Below are positions 1 through 11,996 of a stretch of 64,000 nucleotides of DNA, piece by piece (the first letter of the stretch is position 1; each line of letters begins with the position of its first letter). Both the position numbers and the translations under genes were made by a program. Source of the DNA: Hybos culiciformis (Eukaryota > Arthropoda > Insecta > Diptera > Hybotidae); the NCBI GenBank assembly GCA_964007475.1, contig OZ023273.1:84703712-84767711 (forward strand), read 5' to 3'. The notes below the pieces were generated by a model, which ran no database searches, was not told the DNA's origin, and saw only the letters and a list, made by a program, of their open reading frames with translations.

Positions 1-730
1 AATAACTAATTTAAATTAAACATTATGAATTATAAATCGAAATTTTGTTCATATAAATCGAATTTTAAGACATTTTACTAAATTTTTGTTCATATTAATC
101 AATTGTTAAATAATTTTATTAAATTTTGGCATTTAAATCTATTTTATTGTATTTTGTTTATATAAGTCTTATCTGTAAAAGTTCATCATCGACTGGAAAT
201 AATATTATTTGTCTAGCTAAATCTATAATTAATTTGAGACGTTAAATAATATGAAGTTAACAATATTTTATATTTTTATATTTAATCATTCGTAACTGCG
301 TGAAATTCCGAAGTTTTCACAATCTGCATGTCAAAATAAAAAATAGACGAAAATATCAAATTGAAATTAGAATCGAATTTGGCAAATAATATTTAAGCTA
401 TAAATTAAAAAATATAGGATCAAAAAATAAATGTATATTTCTATTGCTAACTATTACTTTTTAATTATTTCATAGTCCCTTATTTTATTATACATATATA
501 AATAAATCGACAATAAATTCCGTTGTCACATGAGAATTTTTTTTTGGGGACCCACAAAGAAAAGGATTATTTAATTTCTTTTTTTTAATGAAAAACTATA
601 AATCATATTTTTATTTTAATTCAAGAATTGTTAAGTGGTGCAAAAATTTAATTTTTATCATATATCATATGAATATTTAACGTTTTCCAAAAATACTAAA
701 AGGATTTGTTTCTTTATTAAAAAAAAAAAA
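1..730. other. AT-rich stretch, no gene seen
   Basis: No open reading frame of note, no terminal repeat and no recognisable protein fragment is visible. The base composition matches the rest of the window's non-coding DNA. Confidence 0.6.
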
Positions 731-807
731 AATCCTCATTGGGAATCGAACCAGGCACCTTCAGACTTACAGTGTGATGTTCTACTATAATACTAAGCCA
801 TATTGCC
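731..807 (-). repeat. tRNA-like sequence with pol III A and B boxes
   Basis: Read on the minus strand it has a box-A-like TGGCTTAGT near its 5' end and a canonical box B, GGTTCGATTCC, followed by an A/T run. The acceptor ends do not pair convincingly, so I do not call it a functional tRNA gene. Confidence 0.6.
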
Positions 808-1069
808 TATATGAGTTTAGCTTTCTAAACAAATACAAAAAATATTTTTGATTTATTTTCCTAAATAATATTAAATCTCATTATATGGCAATGAGATTAA
901 TTTTTTGATTGGTTAGTTAATTTTTCAAACTCGTTTTTTGAGTATTCTAATTCTTTTCTTATTTTTTTTTTTGAGTATTATTTTTTATTCCCCTACAATA
1001 AAATAAAAACAAAAAAATGAATGGTTTATTAGAATTTTTTTATTATATTTTAGAAAGCAAAAATTATAT

Positions 1070-1140
1070 GGCCGTATGGCTTAGTGGATAGAACACCATA
1101 CTAATAAGTCTGAAGGTGCCAGGTTCGAACCCAATTATGG
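1070..1140 (+). repeat. tRNA-like sequence with pol III A and B boxes
   Basis: Box A is TGGCTTAGTGG and box B is GGTTCGAACCC; a run of T follows within about ten bases and could end pol III transcription. The first half resembles arginine-type tRNAs from memory (GGCCGTATGGC), but the 3' acceptor strand does not match the 5' end. It is read as the right end of repeat copy A. Confidence 0.6.
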
Positions 1141-1279
1141 TTTGTTTTTTTTTTTAATTTTTGAAAAATGATGACGGTCGATTCTCAGAAAAATGATGAC
1201 GATTCTCAGAAAAATTTTATATGAAAATAAATTTTTACCCTCTACCAAATTTCTTCCATCGTCGCTAAAGAAGTATAAA

Positions 1280-2221
1280 CTTCAAAAACCGTTTTCTTAT
1301 GTAATGTATTCGTTGTCATATAATTTTTCTTTATAAATAAACATGCATGCGAATTGCAATCTTTGTATTCAACAATGAAATTTATTAAATGGAAGCACCG
1401 TTCCCATCTAACAGATGAACATTTAATAAGCTGTCTAGACTTAAGGTTTAAATAAGGTTTCGCAAATATTTATAAATAGTTGTTGAGTTAAAGGAGGTTT
1501 ATCATACAAAAAATTTTGGTGTTTTAAAGTTGAGGTAAATGTGAGTTAAATCAGGTTCACCTGCTAAAACCCAGTTTTGTTTATTTAGATTAAATGAATA
1601 TGTTATGATTACGTCAAAAAGTTATCGGTTGGGCATGTGCGTTTGAATAATTAAAAAAAGAAAAAAGAAAATGGCTAAAAAAAAGCATAAAAATAACATA
1701 ATTTTTTTTTTGTAATTTTTATTTTTCGAATTTTAATTTCAAATTAACTATAGAATTTTTTTAAATCATTTTTAAATTATTTTTGATTAAATTTTATTCA
1801 CTTATTTTAATTTAGAAATTAAAAAAAAATAAAAAAACAACAAAACTAACCCTGGTTTGAAAAAAATCATGGTGTGAACAGCAATTTTCAATTGAGGGAT
1901 AACCTGATTTAATTTATGAATAAAATTCTTAGTTTAGACATCTGAGCTTATTCGTACGGCACTAACAAGTTATGAGCCAGATTTTCAACGATTCCCGGCC
2001 AAAATACAAACACATAATCTAGCATCTACTAGTAAAGAATAAAAATTTTCAATAAGTATTTTTAATGTATATAAATGTATGTTTTTAAATAAATTATGAA
2101 TGAAAATAAAGATAAATAAAAAAGACAGTTTACATATTTAAAACAATTTCTAATTGCGGCTCTCGACAATTCTGATTTTTGTAATTTCGGCTCCTGTAAG
2201 GATAAAGTCTGGCCACCCCTG
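1280..2221 (+). mobile_element. Partial hAT-type element, relative of 19271-20531
   Basis: The stretches around 1295-1360 and 2085-2221 match the element at 19271-20531 almost base for base (ACCGTTTTCTTATGTAATG near the left; the end with GCGGCTCTCGACAATTCTG and GGCCACCCCTG at the right). The left terminus with its CTTGGCCAAACTGCGGC start is missing, and the middle (about 1361-2060) is unrelated, so the copy is truncated and probably interrupted. No coding sequence is present. Confidence 0.65.
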
Positions 2222-2716
2222 TTCTAAAGGATGCTCATTCTAGAATCTATTATAAAAAACTACTTAAATTCTAAGAGTAGGTATATAATATTTATTGATA
2301 CATTTATGATTTTTTATAATTTAGTATTTTTGAAAATTCAAAATTATTATTATTTTTTTTCTTTTGAAAAATTGAAAAAAACAAAATTTTATATAATATT
2401 AATTTTTGATGGGAAGGGTAAAAAGTAAAATTATTAATACTAAGGAAAAAAAAGAAAAGAAAATTAGATTCTTTCTTACTCTAAAGGTTAACTATTTACA
2501 ACAGAACGTAAGAAGAAATGAATACGTAATACTAAAAGACTTAAAATTAGAAGGAGAATTACTCTCACATAATGAAAATGCAAACTAAGCTTATTATTAT
2601 TTACATGTCTAATGCTACAGAAAATTACAAAATTAAATTAAATTCGTTACAATCAATGATATTTAAAAGAAGAAAAACAATATTTATACACTTAAGTATA
2701 TATATTCTTTTCCCTA
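2222..2716. other. Probable 3' flank of the downstream LINE
   Basis: This AT-rich stretch lies just beyond the stop codon of a minus-strand LINE ORF2 and probably includes its 3' UTR. The exact end of the LINE is not visible because no clear poly-A tail or target duplication was found. Short open frames here have no recognisable product. Confidence 0.4.
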
Positions 2717-5700
2717 TTAATGCCACCAAGCATTCAAATTGATGTTTTTGTCTTTTTTAGTTAAATAAGGATCATATGCAAATTCAACATAATGGCCGAG
2801 ATATGTAGTATTTTGTTCGTAAAGTATTTTTTTGTTAGTAGTTCTCCTTTTAAAGTGATATATGATTGGAATTCTATTTGTGTCAAATATATATTTATTC
2901 TTTTCAAGGAAAGGGTATGCTTCCGGTGGACGTGGAATGAAACCTGTAAGTAGTGTGTTGGTGAAGTAATTGTCATTGGGATATAAAATGTGGGAGATTA
3001 GAGTATTTTCTGTAATGTAAACAATTTTATTGAAGTGATTATTGGTGAGTTTAAGAACGAACTGATCGATTTTATTTATGTTAGCAGTATCGTATATTAT
3101 TTTATTCGAGTAGTAATGTTTGTTATTTTTTCTGTATAAACTTAAGCAGGCTCTTATACACTTTCTCTCAAACAATCTTAGCTTTTCCATGTTACTAGCG
3201 CTAACATTATACCAAATAGGACAAGCATATGTTAAAATTGGCCTAATTAAGGTTTGATAACATATGATTTTTACACGAGATGATAAATATTTGGCAAAGA
3301 ATAGATTTTTCAAGCTCATGAAGGCTTTTGTGGCTTTTTTAATTTGAGTATCAATGTGTAATGTAAAATTTAGGTTAAAATTAAGAGTAACTCCCAAATA
3401 TTTAATCTTTTGTTTGTGTGGTATACTGTTTCCCTTTGGATCACAAATATGGAACTCCCTCCAGTGTTTTTTGATGTTATTGTTAACAGCATCAGTTGTA
3501 TTTCTAAAAAGAATAGTTTCACTTTTGTTATAATTTATTTTTAGTTTCCATTTTTACAGTAGTTGGCTACTTCATTAAATGTTTCTTGAAGTGAATTTTG
3601 AACTGAGCTGACTTTATCTCCATGCATGTAGATTGTTAAATCGTCAGCATAGGCTATACTGTTATTATGTGACGAACTATTATTTAATGTTTCTAGTAGT
3701 TCACTTAAAAATATGTTAAATAAAATTGGCGAATTAACCGTACCCTGTTGTAGGCCGTTTTCTAGATTGAATGATTTTGTAGAGTAATTAGGGCCATTTG
3801 CTACTATAAATTGTTTATTATTAGTCATATTTTGAATCATTTTTATTAGGTGTTTTGGTATGTTGTAATTTAATAGTTTATATATGAGCCCATCCAGCCA
3901 GACAGTGTCGAAAGCCTTCTCTAGATCTATAAAACAAGCTCCTATGCATTTTCTACCGTTAATATGCCAGCAGACGTTAGATATAAGACTATTCATTGCA
4001 TTTATTGTGCTATGCTTAAATTTAAAGCCAAATTGATTTTCGGGTATAATTTTTTTTTTTTTTGTTTCAAAAACTAGCTTATCGTTTATGATCATTTCAA
4101 GCACTTTTCCTAGATTAGGTAGTAAGCTGATAGGTCTATAATTGTTACAATCTTTGGGATCTTTACCAGGTTTTTTAATTGCCACTACTTTTGACATTTT
4201 CCATCTTTCTGGAAAGTATGAAATATTAATACAATTGTTGAAAATTTTACAAAATTCCCTTAAAATAGAGTCGGGTAAGAATTTTATCAAAGAGTTTGAA
4301 ATTGAGTCATTTCCACAAGAATTTTTGTTTTTTAATGATTTGATTTTATTTTTTAGATTTTTCAAGGTTGTAAAGTATCCTTGTGAAATTTCATTTTTTT
4401 TTAGTTTGTCTGAGCGCTTAACAGAATTAAATTGAGTTATGTAATTGAGCTGGGTGTTGGTGAAATTTGTAACTATTTCTTCGACTGTTTGGTCGATGTC
4501 GTTTATAGGCCTAAGTTTTGTATATCTATGCACCGCTTCTAAATGTGCTCCAAGAACATTTAAAATGTCTATATTTTGGACGATTTCAAGGTTGTCGTTG
4601 TTTTTTTTTAGGTTAAAAGTATTTAAATTTGCATTCACTATTAATTCGGTATTATTAATGGGGATGTGCAGCATTTTAATTGAATTAATATCTTTACCCT
4701 TATAAATTTTTTTAATTTCAGTGAACATATTTTTAGACTCAGAGGGGTGTATTTTAGATATCCTTTTTTCCCAATAGTCATTTATTGACTTGTTTAATTG
4801 AGATCTTATTAAGGTGTTAATGTTTTTTAAGAGGGATTTTAGTCTTATTGAGTCTGGGTTCAAATTTAGATGTTGAGAACTGTTTTTATTCAAAGCTGTT
4901 AGTATTTTTGTTTTATAAGTCCTAAGTTTTTTTAGTATATTGTTGTTGTAAACATCAGTACTGTTCTTGTAAATAATTTTTGCGGCAGATTTCTCCGCTG
5001 ATTTAATGATTATGTCTTCTAATGTTAAAATGAAACTATCTAATTCCTGCTTATGTAAATTTTTTTCTGCAGACAAGTAATTGGGGTCATATTTAATTTG
5101 AGAAATTTTTTTGTCAATTTCTTTTTGAAATGTTTCCACATTGATTTTTTTCAGATTAAATTTATAATTTGGTTCATTTATCTCTATGATAAGCTTGTCT
5201 TTATTCTTGATGGAAACTTGAGATATTATCGCATTATGATCGCTATCAAACGGTAAAGTTTTTAGTTTATTAGTCTCTAACACTGTGAAATCTAATCTAC
5301 AGTCAGCCAAGCATAAATCAAGAAAAGAACTGGTTCTTGGGTAAGTTGGAAATTTACTACCAAACAATTTTATTTTGAACTCAATTTCATTATCTTGAAT
5401 AAATTTATTCAGTAAATTACCTCTTGTGTTATGCTGTTGATTGTACCATTTTGTATGTTTAGCGTTTAAGTCCCCACAAAGTATGTAGTAATTTTTTAGG
5501 TTGTTTAATTGCAGAGTTTTAAAGATATTTTCTAAATCGCATATAAAATCATCATTATTATTTCCAGTGCTATAAAGTGAAGCGATAAGTAAGTTTTTGT
5601 TATTGTGCATATTTATCTTAATAGCACTTATTTCCACATTTTTTAAATTTTGAAATTCATTGGTTGATATTTCCGTAAACTTTATTTTTTTACTAATTAA

Positions 5701-5928
5701 GATGGCCGTTCCCCCACCTCTTTCAGAATTTGGCCTGTCCTTTCTAATAATTTCATAGTCCTTTAAGGTAAATTTTTGTCCATTTAATTTGGTTTCACAA
5801 AGGCACATTACGTCAGGTGTATATGTTTCAAGAAAGTGTACCAGAGCCGCTTTTTTGAAATTTGAGATTAGTGAGTTAACATTTAGTTCTATAAGTCTTA
5901 TATTTTTAGTATTTATGTGGTTACTCAT
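2717..5928 (-). pseudogene. LINE-1 ORF2: endonuclease plus reverse transcriptase, one frameshift
   Basis: The protein nicks target DNA and copies the LINE RNA into the nick. The first ~235 residues form an exonuclease-endonuclease-phosphatase domain: an ELNVNSL start, the catalytic Glu in CETKL, GDLNAKHTKW, and SDHNAI at the end. The reverse transcriptase follows, with NNYRPISLLP, CFIDLEKAFDTVW, GLQQGTVNSP and the intact YADD catalytic motif, then the thumb and C-terminal region ending AWWH. The only clear lesion is in a homopolymer near 3551-3555: one missing A on the coding strand shifts the frame just after YCK, and the second part (3540 to 2717) continues in another frame. With one base added the ORF would be about 1070 residues, normal for the group. 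The start ATG at 5928 overlaps the gag stop. Confidence 0.9.
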
Positions 5929-6688
5929 TCTTGCATTAAATCTAGAGATTCGAACAAGAACTTAATTTTGGATTCTTGTTCAGTTATTGAATTTTCTATG
6001 CTGTTGATTTTAGACGTTAAGTAAGTTAGTGAATTCTTAATTTCTAAAAATAGGGAGCTTATGTTATTATTATTTGCATTACCTGAGTTGTCTTTTAAAT
6101 TTAAATTATTTTTTAATGAATTTGCATATGAGATATTCTTATTTACATAATTTTCAATCATATTTAATTTAATATTTTTTTTTTTTTTTTCGAGCATGAG
6201 GTCTATTTTTTGTTTGTATACCGGGCATCTTTTAAAGGAAGCTGGGTGACCGTATGATTTACATAATACACAAAATAATTTTTCCGGAGGGCTATTAGCT
6301 GATATTTCACACTTTCCTGGTCCGTGGCTTGTTCCACATTTGACACATCTGAACTCCATAGTACAATTAGATGCCGTATGTTGATAACGTTGACATCTCT
6401 TACATTGGGCTAGATCAACTTTTCGTAATTTCTCCCATTTTATTATTTGATAATCTAGTGCTTTTATTTTTAGAATTTCCGCAGTTTCACTATTGTTCGT
6501 GAATTGTACAATAAAAATAGGTAGTTTTTTGTTATTTTCAGTAGATTTTTTTGTGTGCAGTTGAAAAACTTTTTCTGCCTGGTATTTATTATTATTAGTT
6601 GAATTAATCAGTTCTGTAATAGTATTTACATCTGTATCTGGATAAGACCTTTAAGAACTAAGCTAATTTTTTGAAGTTTAACTTCTTT

Positions 6689-8109
6689 AGCGAGGTATTG
6701 TTAAAAATTTTTGATCAAAATAGGGGAAAAAAGAAGACAGAATATAGCTGCGTCACGATAAATAAAAGCCACAACGCTGCAAAAGAGGGGTAATAACCAC
6801 AGAATGTAGTATGTTAAAAAGTAAAAACAAATATAAAAGCAGGTAAATATAAGACGTCTCCCCTGAGGGCCCACTTCAAAAGTTCGTCCGATTTCATTAA
6901 AATTTGGTATGTAAAGAGAGGAACTGATTACACCCAAATTTCGTAACAAAAAATTTATTTCCGATTTCATTCAAATTTGGTACGTAAAAAGAGGAAATGA
7001 TTACACACAAATTTCGTAACAAAGAATTTCATTCAAATTTGGTAAATAAAAAGAAGAAACGATTAAACACGTAAATTTCGTAACAAAAAATTGATTGATC
7101 CTACCCAGCGACCACCACGGGGGGCGGACTAGGGAATGCATTTTTTTAATAAAAATTTAATTCCGGATTTTTGGAATTGTCTTGAAATGAAATCCGGATT
7201 TCGGTTTATTCCGGAATTTCATATAAAAATTAAAATATATTAAAAAATTAAATTAAATTATTCTTTAACATAAATATTAGTTTATTTAGTTCAAAACATT
7301 ATAACAAATTAGATTATGAAATATTTTTTATTAAAATAAAATTTTATACTTTTCAATAAACCGAAAGTGAATAAACTGAATGGAAAAATAAAAATTTGAA
7401 ACACAAAGTATCCAATGTTTTAACATTGAGTTTTAATCGAATTTTTATTGAAAATGTTCCTGCAGCATTGTTAATAAGTTATCTTAGAGATTTCCCAAAA
7501 GTGTTCCTCGGGGGGCCCCCTTGATCGCAAAATTTAATTTCACTTCGAATTCCAAATAAATCACTGAACTCCAACTTATTTTGTTAATGTTGATTAATGT
7601 GAAAAAAAGTTTTACGTATTTGCAGACTTGCGATAGCTACTTAGATTTCAATTTTTGTGAATTTTAATGCTTTATGCCTAAATAATAAAAAAAAAATAAA
7701 CAATTGGTCAATTCCCGCCAGTAAAAGTTCCACCAAATTCGAAAAATTCGGAATTTAGCATTTTGAATTCCGAATTTTTTGAAATTCGAAAACAGGCGCA
7801 TTTCCTGATTTCCGGGATCCAAAAAACCGGTTTTGCATTCCCTAGGGCGGACTTCTAAAGTTCGTGTGATTTTATTCAAATTTGGTAAATAAAAAGAGGA
7901 AACGATTAAACACATAAATTTTGTAACAAAATATTGATTGATCCTACCCAGCGACTTCTAAAATCGTCCGATTTCATTCAAATTTGGTACGTAAAAAAGA
8001 ATAAATGATTACACACAAATTTCGTAAGAAAAAATTTAGCCCCCTCTTCCACTTACAAAAGTAAATCAGTCAGAGTCCGTAGCCAAATAAATATTTGCAA
8101 GTAAATAAA
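6689..8109 (-). mobile_element. Retroposon inserted in LINE-1 gag, 16-bp TSD
   Basis: The flanks carry a near-perfect 16-bp duplication, GAAGTTTAACTTCTTT at 6673-6688 and GAAGTTAAACTTCTTT at 8110-8125. Gag homology stops at one copy and resumes at the other. A TSD of this length points to LINE/SINE-type insertion. The body holds about five copies of a unit of roughly 65 bp containing TCATTCAAATTTGGTACG (near 6897, 6960, 7024, 7862 and 7966), a CTACCCAGCGA motif, and a nested hAT MITE. A relative in the opposite orientation lies at 28010-28375. No ORF is recognisable. Confidence 0.75.
7130..7844. mobile_element. hAT-type MITE, TIR TAGGGAATGCA, 8-bp TSD
   Basis: The ends are TAGGGAATGCA and TGCATTCCCTA and the flanks repeat GGGCGGAC exactly (7122-7129 and 7845-7852). 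The 8-bp TSD and TAGGG-type terminus are typical of hAT. Internally, subterminal repeats around CCGGATTTTTGG and GAATTCCGAATTT are seen. There is no transposase, so it is non-autonomous. Confidence 0.85.
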
Positions 8110-9000
8110 GAAGTTAAACTTCTTTCGTGAGCTTATGAGGATGAGGCTCACACATATTTTTTTTCATCTTTCGGAGTATAAGTGTAATAATTTGTGTTGG
8201 TTTCTGTGAATGCTTGTTTTATTTTTAAATATTCATCTTTAGTTTTAGCATATATAATAAAATTTTTTTGGGTCAGTTTTTTAATCAAAAATTCTTGAAT
8301 CTGTAGATTGTTTTTGATCATTTTTTTTATAACCTCTATGTCTTCTGTGAAGACTCTAATTGGTGGTATTTTTGCTAATTTTGGAGTATTTATTCTGTTA
8401 TCGTATTGGTTCTTATTGCAATTACTATTATTATCATTTTGACTGTTGTCTACTCCGTTTTTGCCATTAGATTTTATTAGTTTTTCGTTCATTTGTTTAA
8501 TTTTTTCCATCTTCCTTTTTTTGTTTTTTTGTGAAAGCACTTCAATGAAATCATTATTATACTCACTTTGTTCATCTAAGTTTTCTTGGCTGTGAATACT
8601 TTCATGATCCATATCTAATGTTGGTGGTCTCTCATGGAAAGTAGTAGTATTGCTGATCATTTCCAATGATTGTGGTTGAGATAAAATCTGCGTTGGGATG
8701 GGGAACTCCATTGATTGTAGGTAATCTAGTTTTTTTAATAAATTTTTTATCTGAGCTTTTAAAGACTTGTTTTCATTTTTTATTTTGTCTAGCTCATTAG
8801 GTAGCTCAAGGTTTTTTCCTTCTGCCATGATTTCGTTAAAGTTTTTTGTTTGTTCAATTAGTGACTCTGCTGTTAATTCAATATTTTGGTTATTTTTTAA
8901 GTTTAAGCTAAATTTTTTTTTTGTCATCCCGTCGGATGATTTTTTGATAGCATCTTTTGTAGTTTTTAATTTGGGCATTGAAGCCCCAAATCTTCAAACA

Positions 9001-10150
9001 ATGAATTAATTAATTGAAATTATTTATTTTTTTTTTTTATTATTATTTCTTTTGTTAAACAAAACGAGAAAAAAAAAAAAAAAAATTTAAATGAAATAAA
9101 CAAAAGTTCTAATATATAAAAGGTATACACTATATACCCCAATATATATTTGCATATATGAAAGCTAGTTTGTAATTTTATCTCTTGTATAGAAAGTAAT
9201 TAAATTTTTTTTAGCAATAAATTCCGTACTTGTCCGCACTCTTTGACGATCAAATACAAACTCCTGCTATGAATGCAGCAAGTGCCTAATATAAAAACAA
9301 TACGTATGAATGAAAAAAATATCATCTAATTAAGTATAGGTACATTTTTAACAATTTTTTTAGGAAATTTTTAGGAAATTTTTACGAAATATTTAATTTT
9401 TTTTTAGGAAATTAAATTTCCTTAGAAGATTACCCAATGCATTCAATATACGCAATACATATTTCACTATTCACTATACTTGCGAATAGAAATTTGACTT
9501 GATACAAAAAACTCAATACAATTCTAATGTATTGAAAAAATATTATGAATCATATATTCACACTTGTTTCTATTTTGAGTTGAACTATTCACATATTGAA
9601 TAAATCAAGTGTATTCACGAGTGATTTGTAATACAAGTGTACTCATGCATTTCTCTGATACCGGTATTTCGGTATTTTTTTTTTTTTTTTTATTTAGTTC
9701 ATTTATTTAACATTGATCTTATAAAAGTAAACAATTCATTATATTAAAACTAGTTACTAATACAGAAAAGAAATAGTTCAAATTTTGTTTTTATATGTGT
9801 CCCATGCAAGTGCCTTATTGGGACTAATACTGGCAACATTTTAGTTATATAAAAAAAGATCATTACAAAAGTAATTAATTAAAAAAAAAAAAAAATCAAA
9901 TTATATTATGTTAAATTATATTAATAGGAATTTAATTCATTAATTCAATTTCATTATTTATTAATAAATATTAGACTTAAAATATTCTAATGTTTAGTTT
10001 AAATTATGGCTTTTTACTTTAGTGTATCTAAATTAATATGCAAAAATAGGTATTGCATCAAGTATGTTCTGGGAACTCTAAAAAGAATTATGATAGTTTA
10101 GCATTTGTTCATAAGTGTTACATTCTCAATATAAGCATATAAAATATAGA
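9001..10150. other. LINE-1 upstream region and AT-rich DNA
   Basis: The first ~250 bases are probably the 5' UTR of LINE-1. Around 9430-9650 there are short repeated TATTCAC/GTGAATA motifs. 9655-9842 holds a repeat fragment listed separately. Nothing else is seen. Confidence 0.4.
9655..9842. repeat. Fragment of a hAT-like element with ACCGGTAT motifs
   Basis: It begins with GATACCGGTATTTCGGTAT and ends with ATACTGGCAACA, the reverse complement of a TGTTGCCAGTA terminus. The same two motifs bound the repeat at 20715-21530. No TSD is evident. Confidence 0.4.
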
Positions 10151-10208
10151 ATTTTAAAAATTAAAATTAATAGAATCAGCTTATACTCATTTATATTGGT
10201 TATACCGT

Positions 10209-11307
10209 TTAGGGTGGGTAGTTGTCGACGATCCACTGTGCAACTCCAGATTTGAACTGAGAAATTGAATTAGAAAGTTTTAATTGTTGAGGAAGAGTAT
10301 TATATAGGCTGGTACCAAAATAAGATATTTTTTGCCTTGATACTTCAAGTGTAATTCGTCTCACCAATAATAATTGGTTACTAGAGCGAGTACCAAAATT
10401 GTTAGATTGGTTTTGAAATATTAAGGTATGATATCCAATAGAATTTAGGTTTTTGTACATAAATACTAAAATTTGAAGTAAGTGAATACTCTTGATAGGA
10501 AGAATTTTTACAAATTTATATAAATCAGTGGTGGGCATAAGTGTGTTCAAGTTGAAGACTAATTTAAGAGCTTTATTCTGAATATGTTGGATGGGCTGAG
10601 CTATGCTGTTACCAGCGCTTGCCCAAATAAGGGTCAAGCTAGAAATGTGACTGTGAATAAATGTATAGTATAAAAGTTGTTTAGTATAAGTGTTGAGATG
10701 ATTGCAGAATTTATAATATCCCTAGACCAGGTAATAATTTTTTCCTTATGTGTATGATTATTCCATTTGAGATGATTATTAAGGTAAATACCTAAGTATA
10801 TTTAACACTAGCTGATTCAACAACAGTTTCACCATTGATAGAGAGAGAAATTGGAGTGATTTTTTTATTGAGTGTTCGAAATATTACGAAAACTGTTTTC
10901 GACACACTTAAATCTAATTTATTAATTGTAAAAAAACATAACAGTATAGCAAGATCAGCCTCAATAGTATATTTTAGATCAATCGAGTTAGTCGCAGGGT
11001 AAAAAAGAGAAGTATAGTCGGCAAATTGGAATAATTCACCTGTTAACGGTAGATTGACCATGTCGTTAATATGGACCAAGAAGAGTAGAGGTCCCAGAAC
11101 ACTTCCCTGGGGAACCCCTACCGCGATCTCTGTGAAATTACTAGTGATATCGCCTAATACTACAGTCTGTATCCGATTGGACAAGAAGCTATGGAAAAGT
11201 TGGAGAGACATACCCCTGATCCCGGCAAAATTCAGTTTCTGGAGTAGAATGCTATGATCAACAGAATCAAAGGCTTTGCGAACATCAACGAATATGCTCC
11301 CAACTAG
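10209..11307 (-). pseudogene. LINE-2 reverse transcriptase, C-terminal two thirds
   Basis: The fragment starts directly at the BEL insertion with FVDVRKAFDSVDH, then VGVPQGSVLGPLLF and a palm motif reading FADYTSLF where the family has [FY]ADD. The second catalytic aspartate is therefore replaced by tyrosine, which should kill the enzyme. The frame breaks around 10640-10800, and the C-terminal part continues from 10637 to 10209 with QNKALKLVFNL and GTRSSNQLLLV. Confidence 0.85.
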
Positions 11308-11312
11308 CTTCC

Positions 11313-11645
11313 TGTTAAGTCAGGATGACTTTGCTGGTTCAACAATGCTTATGGATTTCTTCTGAACTGATGGACATTTCCATCAGTAATTGTGGACTGT
11401 ATAATTTCCTTATAGGCCTTTAACCTTCTTGTGGACATTGAATAATAAATAATACAAATTTCGGTTTTAATTTGTTTCTCATTTCTTATAAATTAAGTGA
11501 GATTACTTAATTTTTATTAATTAATATTTATAATACTTAGAGGTTCTTCCTCGTTGCAAAAATCCAAACTTAAACTTAATTGATAAAAAAATGACAAACC
11601 GTCACAAAAAAATATTAGCCGACTCAGCTAAGCTAATTTAAGGCT
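11313..11645 (-). repeat. 3' LTR of first BEL/Pao element, truncated
   Basis: From TGTTAAGTCAGGATGAC at 11313 to AAGCTAATTTAA near 11645 it matches 16230-16560 almost base for base. The remaining ~160 bases of the LTR are missing; the GC-rich foldback begins right after the break. Confidence 0.85.
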
Positions 11646-11650
11646 CCATG

Positions 11651-11962
11651 TAATAGCGCCGCCTGACATAGCGCCGCCCGAGAGACTGAAATAGCGCCGC
11701 CAAGGGGGGCGGCACTAATTCAGTTGAAATTGAAATAGTGCCGCTAATTTATGTTTAATTGAATTTAAACTGAAATAGTGCCGCTACTCGTAAATCTCGG
11801 CGATATTTCAGTTTGGAATTGGCGGCATTAATTCAGTTACAACTGAAATTGTGCCGCCAATTCAGAAAACTGATATCGGCGGCGCTATTTCTGTTTTATA
11901 TGAAAACAGGATTGAGCGGCACTATTTCACTTGGAACTGAAATAGTGCCGCCAGCAAAAATC
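11651..11962. repeat. GC-rich inverted minisatellite, core AATAGYGCCGCC
   Basis: About ten copies of a core like GAAATAGTGCCGCC occur in ~310 bp, some direct and some as the inverted form GGCGGCACTATTTC, mixed with CAGTT/AACTG spacers. The stretch is far richer in G+C than its surroundings. It sits where the 3' LTR of the BEL element should continue, so it probably replaced or invaded it. No TSD was found. Confidence 0.75.
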
Positions 11963-11996
11963 ATGTTTGCGCGAAGCGAATGGGACGCGGTAGCAG

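Larger units (their letters stand above)
731..1140. repeat. Palindromic repeat with tRNA-like ends, copy A
   Basis: A tRNA-like block at 731-807 (minus) and another at 1070-1140 (plus) lie at the two ends and point outward. Inside each end is a TTTAGAAAGC or GCTTTCTAAA motif followed by AT-rich DNA. The same arrangement, including a central segment with GAGTATT/AATACTC motifs, recurs at 45290-46350, so this is a repeat family and not two chance tRNA pseudogenes. It could be a DNA element whose terminal inverted repeats are tRNA-like, or two SINEs inserted head to head; the shared centre favours the first. Confidence 0.6.
5925..8978 (-). pseudogene. LINE-1 ORF1: gag-like nucleic-acid-binding protein, split
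   Basis: The N-terminal part (8978 to about 8126) is lysine-, asparagine- and glutamine-rich and has a coiled-coil-like stretch around residues 60-90. It ends in an RRM-like region before the insertion. The C-terminal part (6672 to 5925) resumes with SLVLKGL, is frameshifted once near 6640, then has the zinc-knuckle series CKRCQRYQHTASNC, CVKCGTSHGPGKC and CVLCKSYGHPASFKRCP typical of Jockey/I gag. The protein would bind LINE RNA. The gene is inactive because of the retroposon at 6689-8109 and the frameshift. Confidence 0.85.
2600..9000 (-). mobile_element. LINE-1 of this window: I/Jockey-like non-LTR retrotransposon
   Basis: A gag-like ORF1 (8978 down to 5925) overlaps an endonuclease/reverse transcriptase ORF2 (5928 down to 2717) by the few bases that hold the gag stop and the ORF2 ATG. 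That order and overlap are standard for I/Jockey-group LINEs. ORF1 is split by the insertion at 6689-8109. Outer ends are approximate. Confidence 0.85.
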
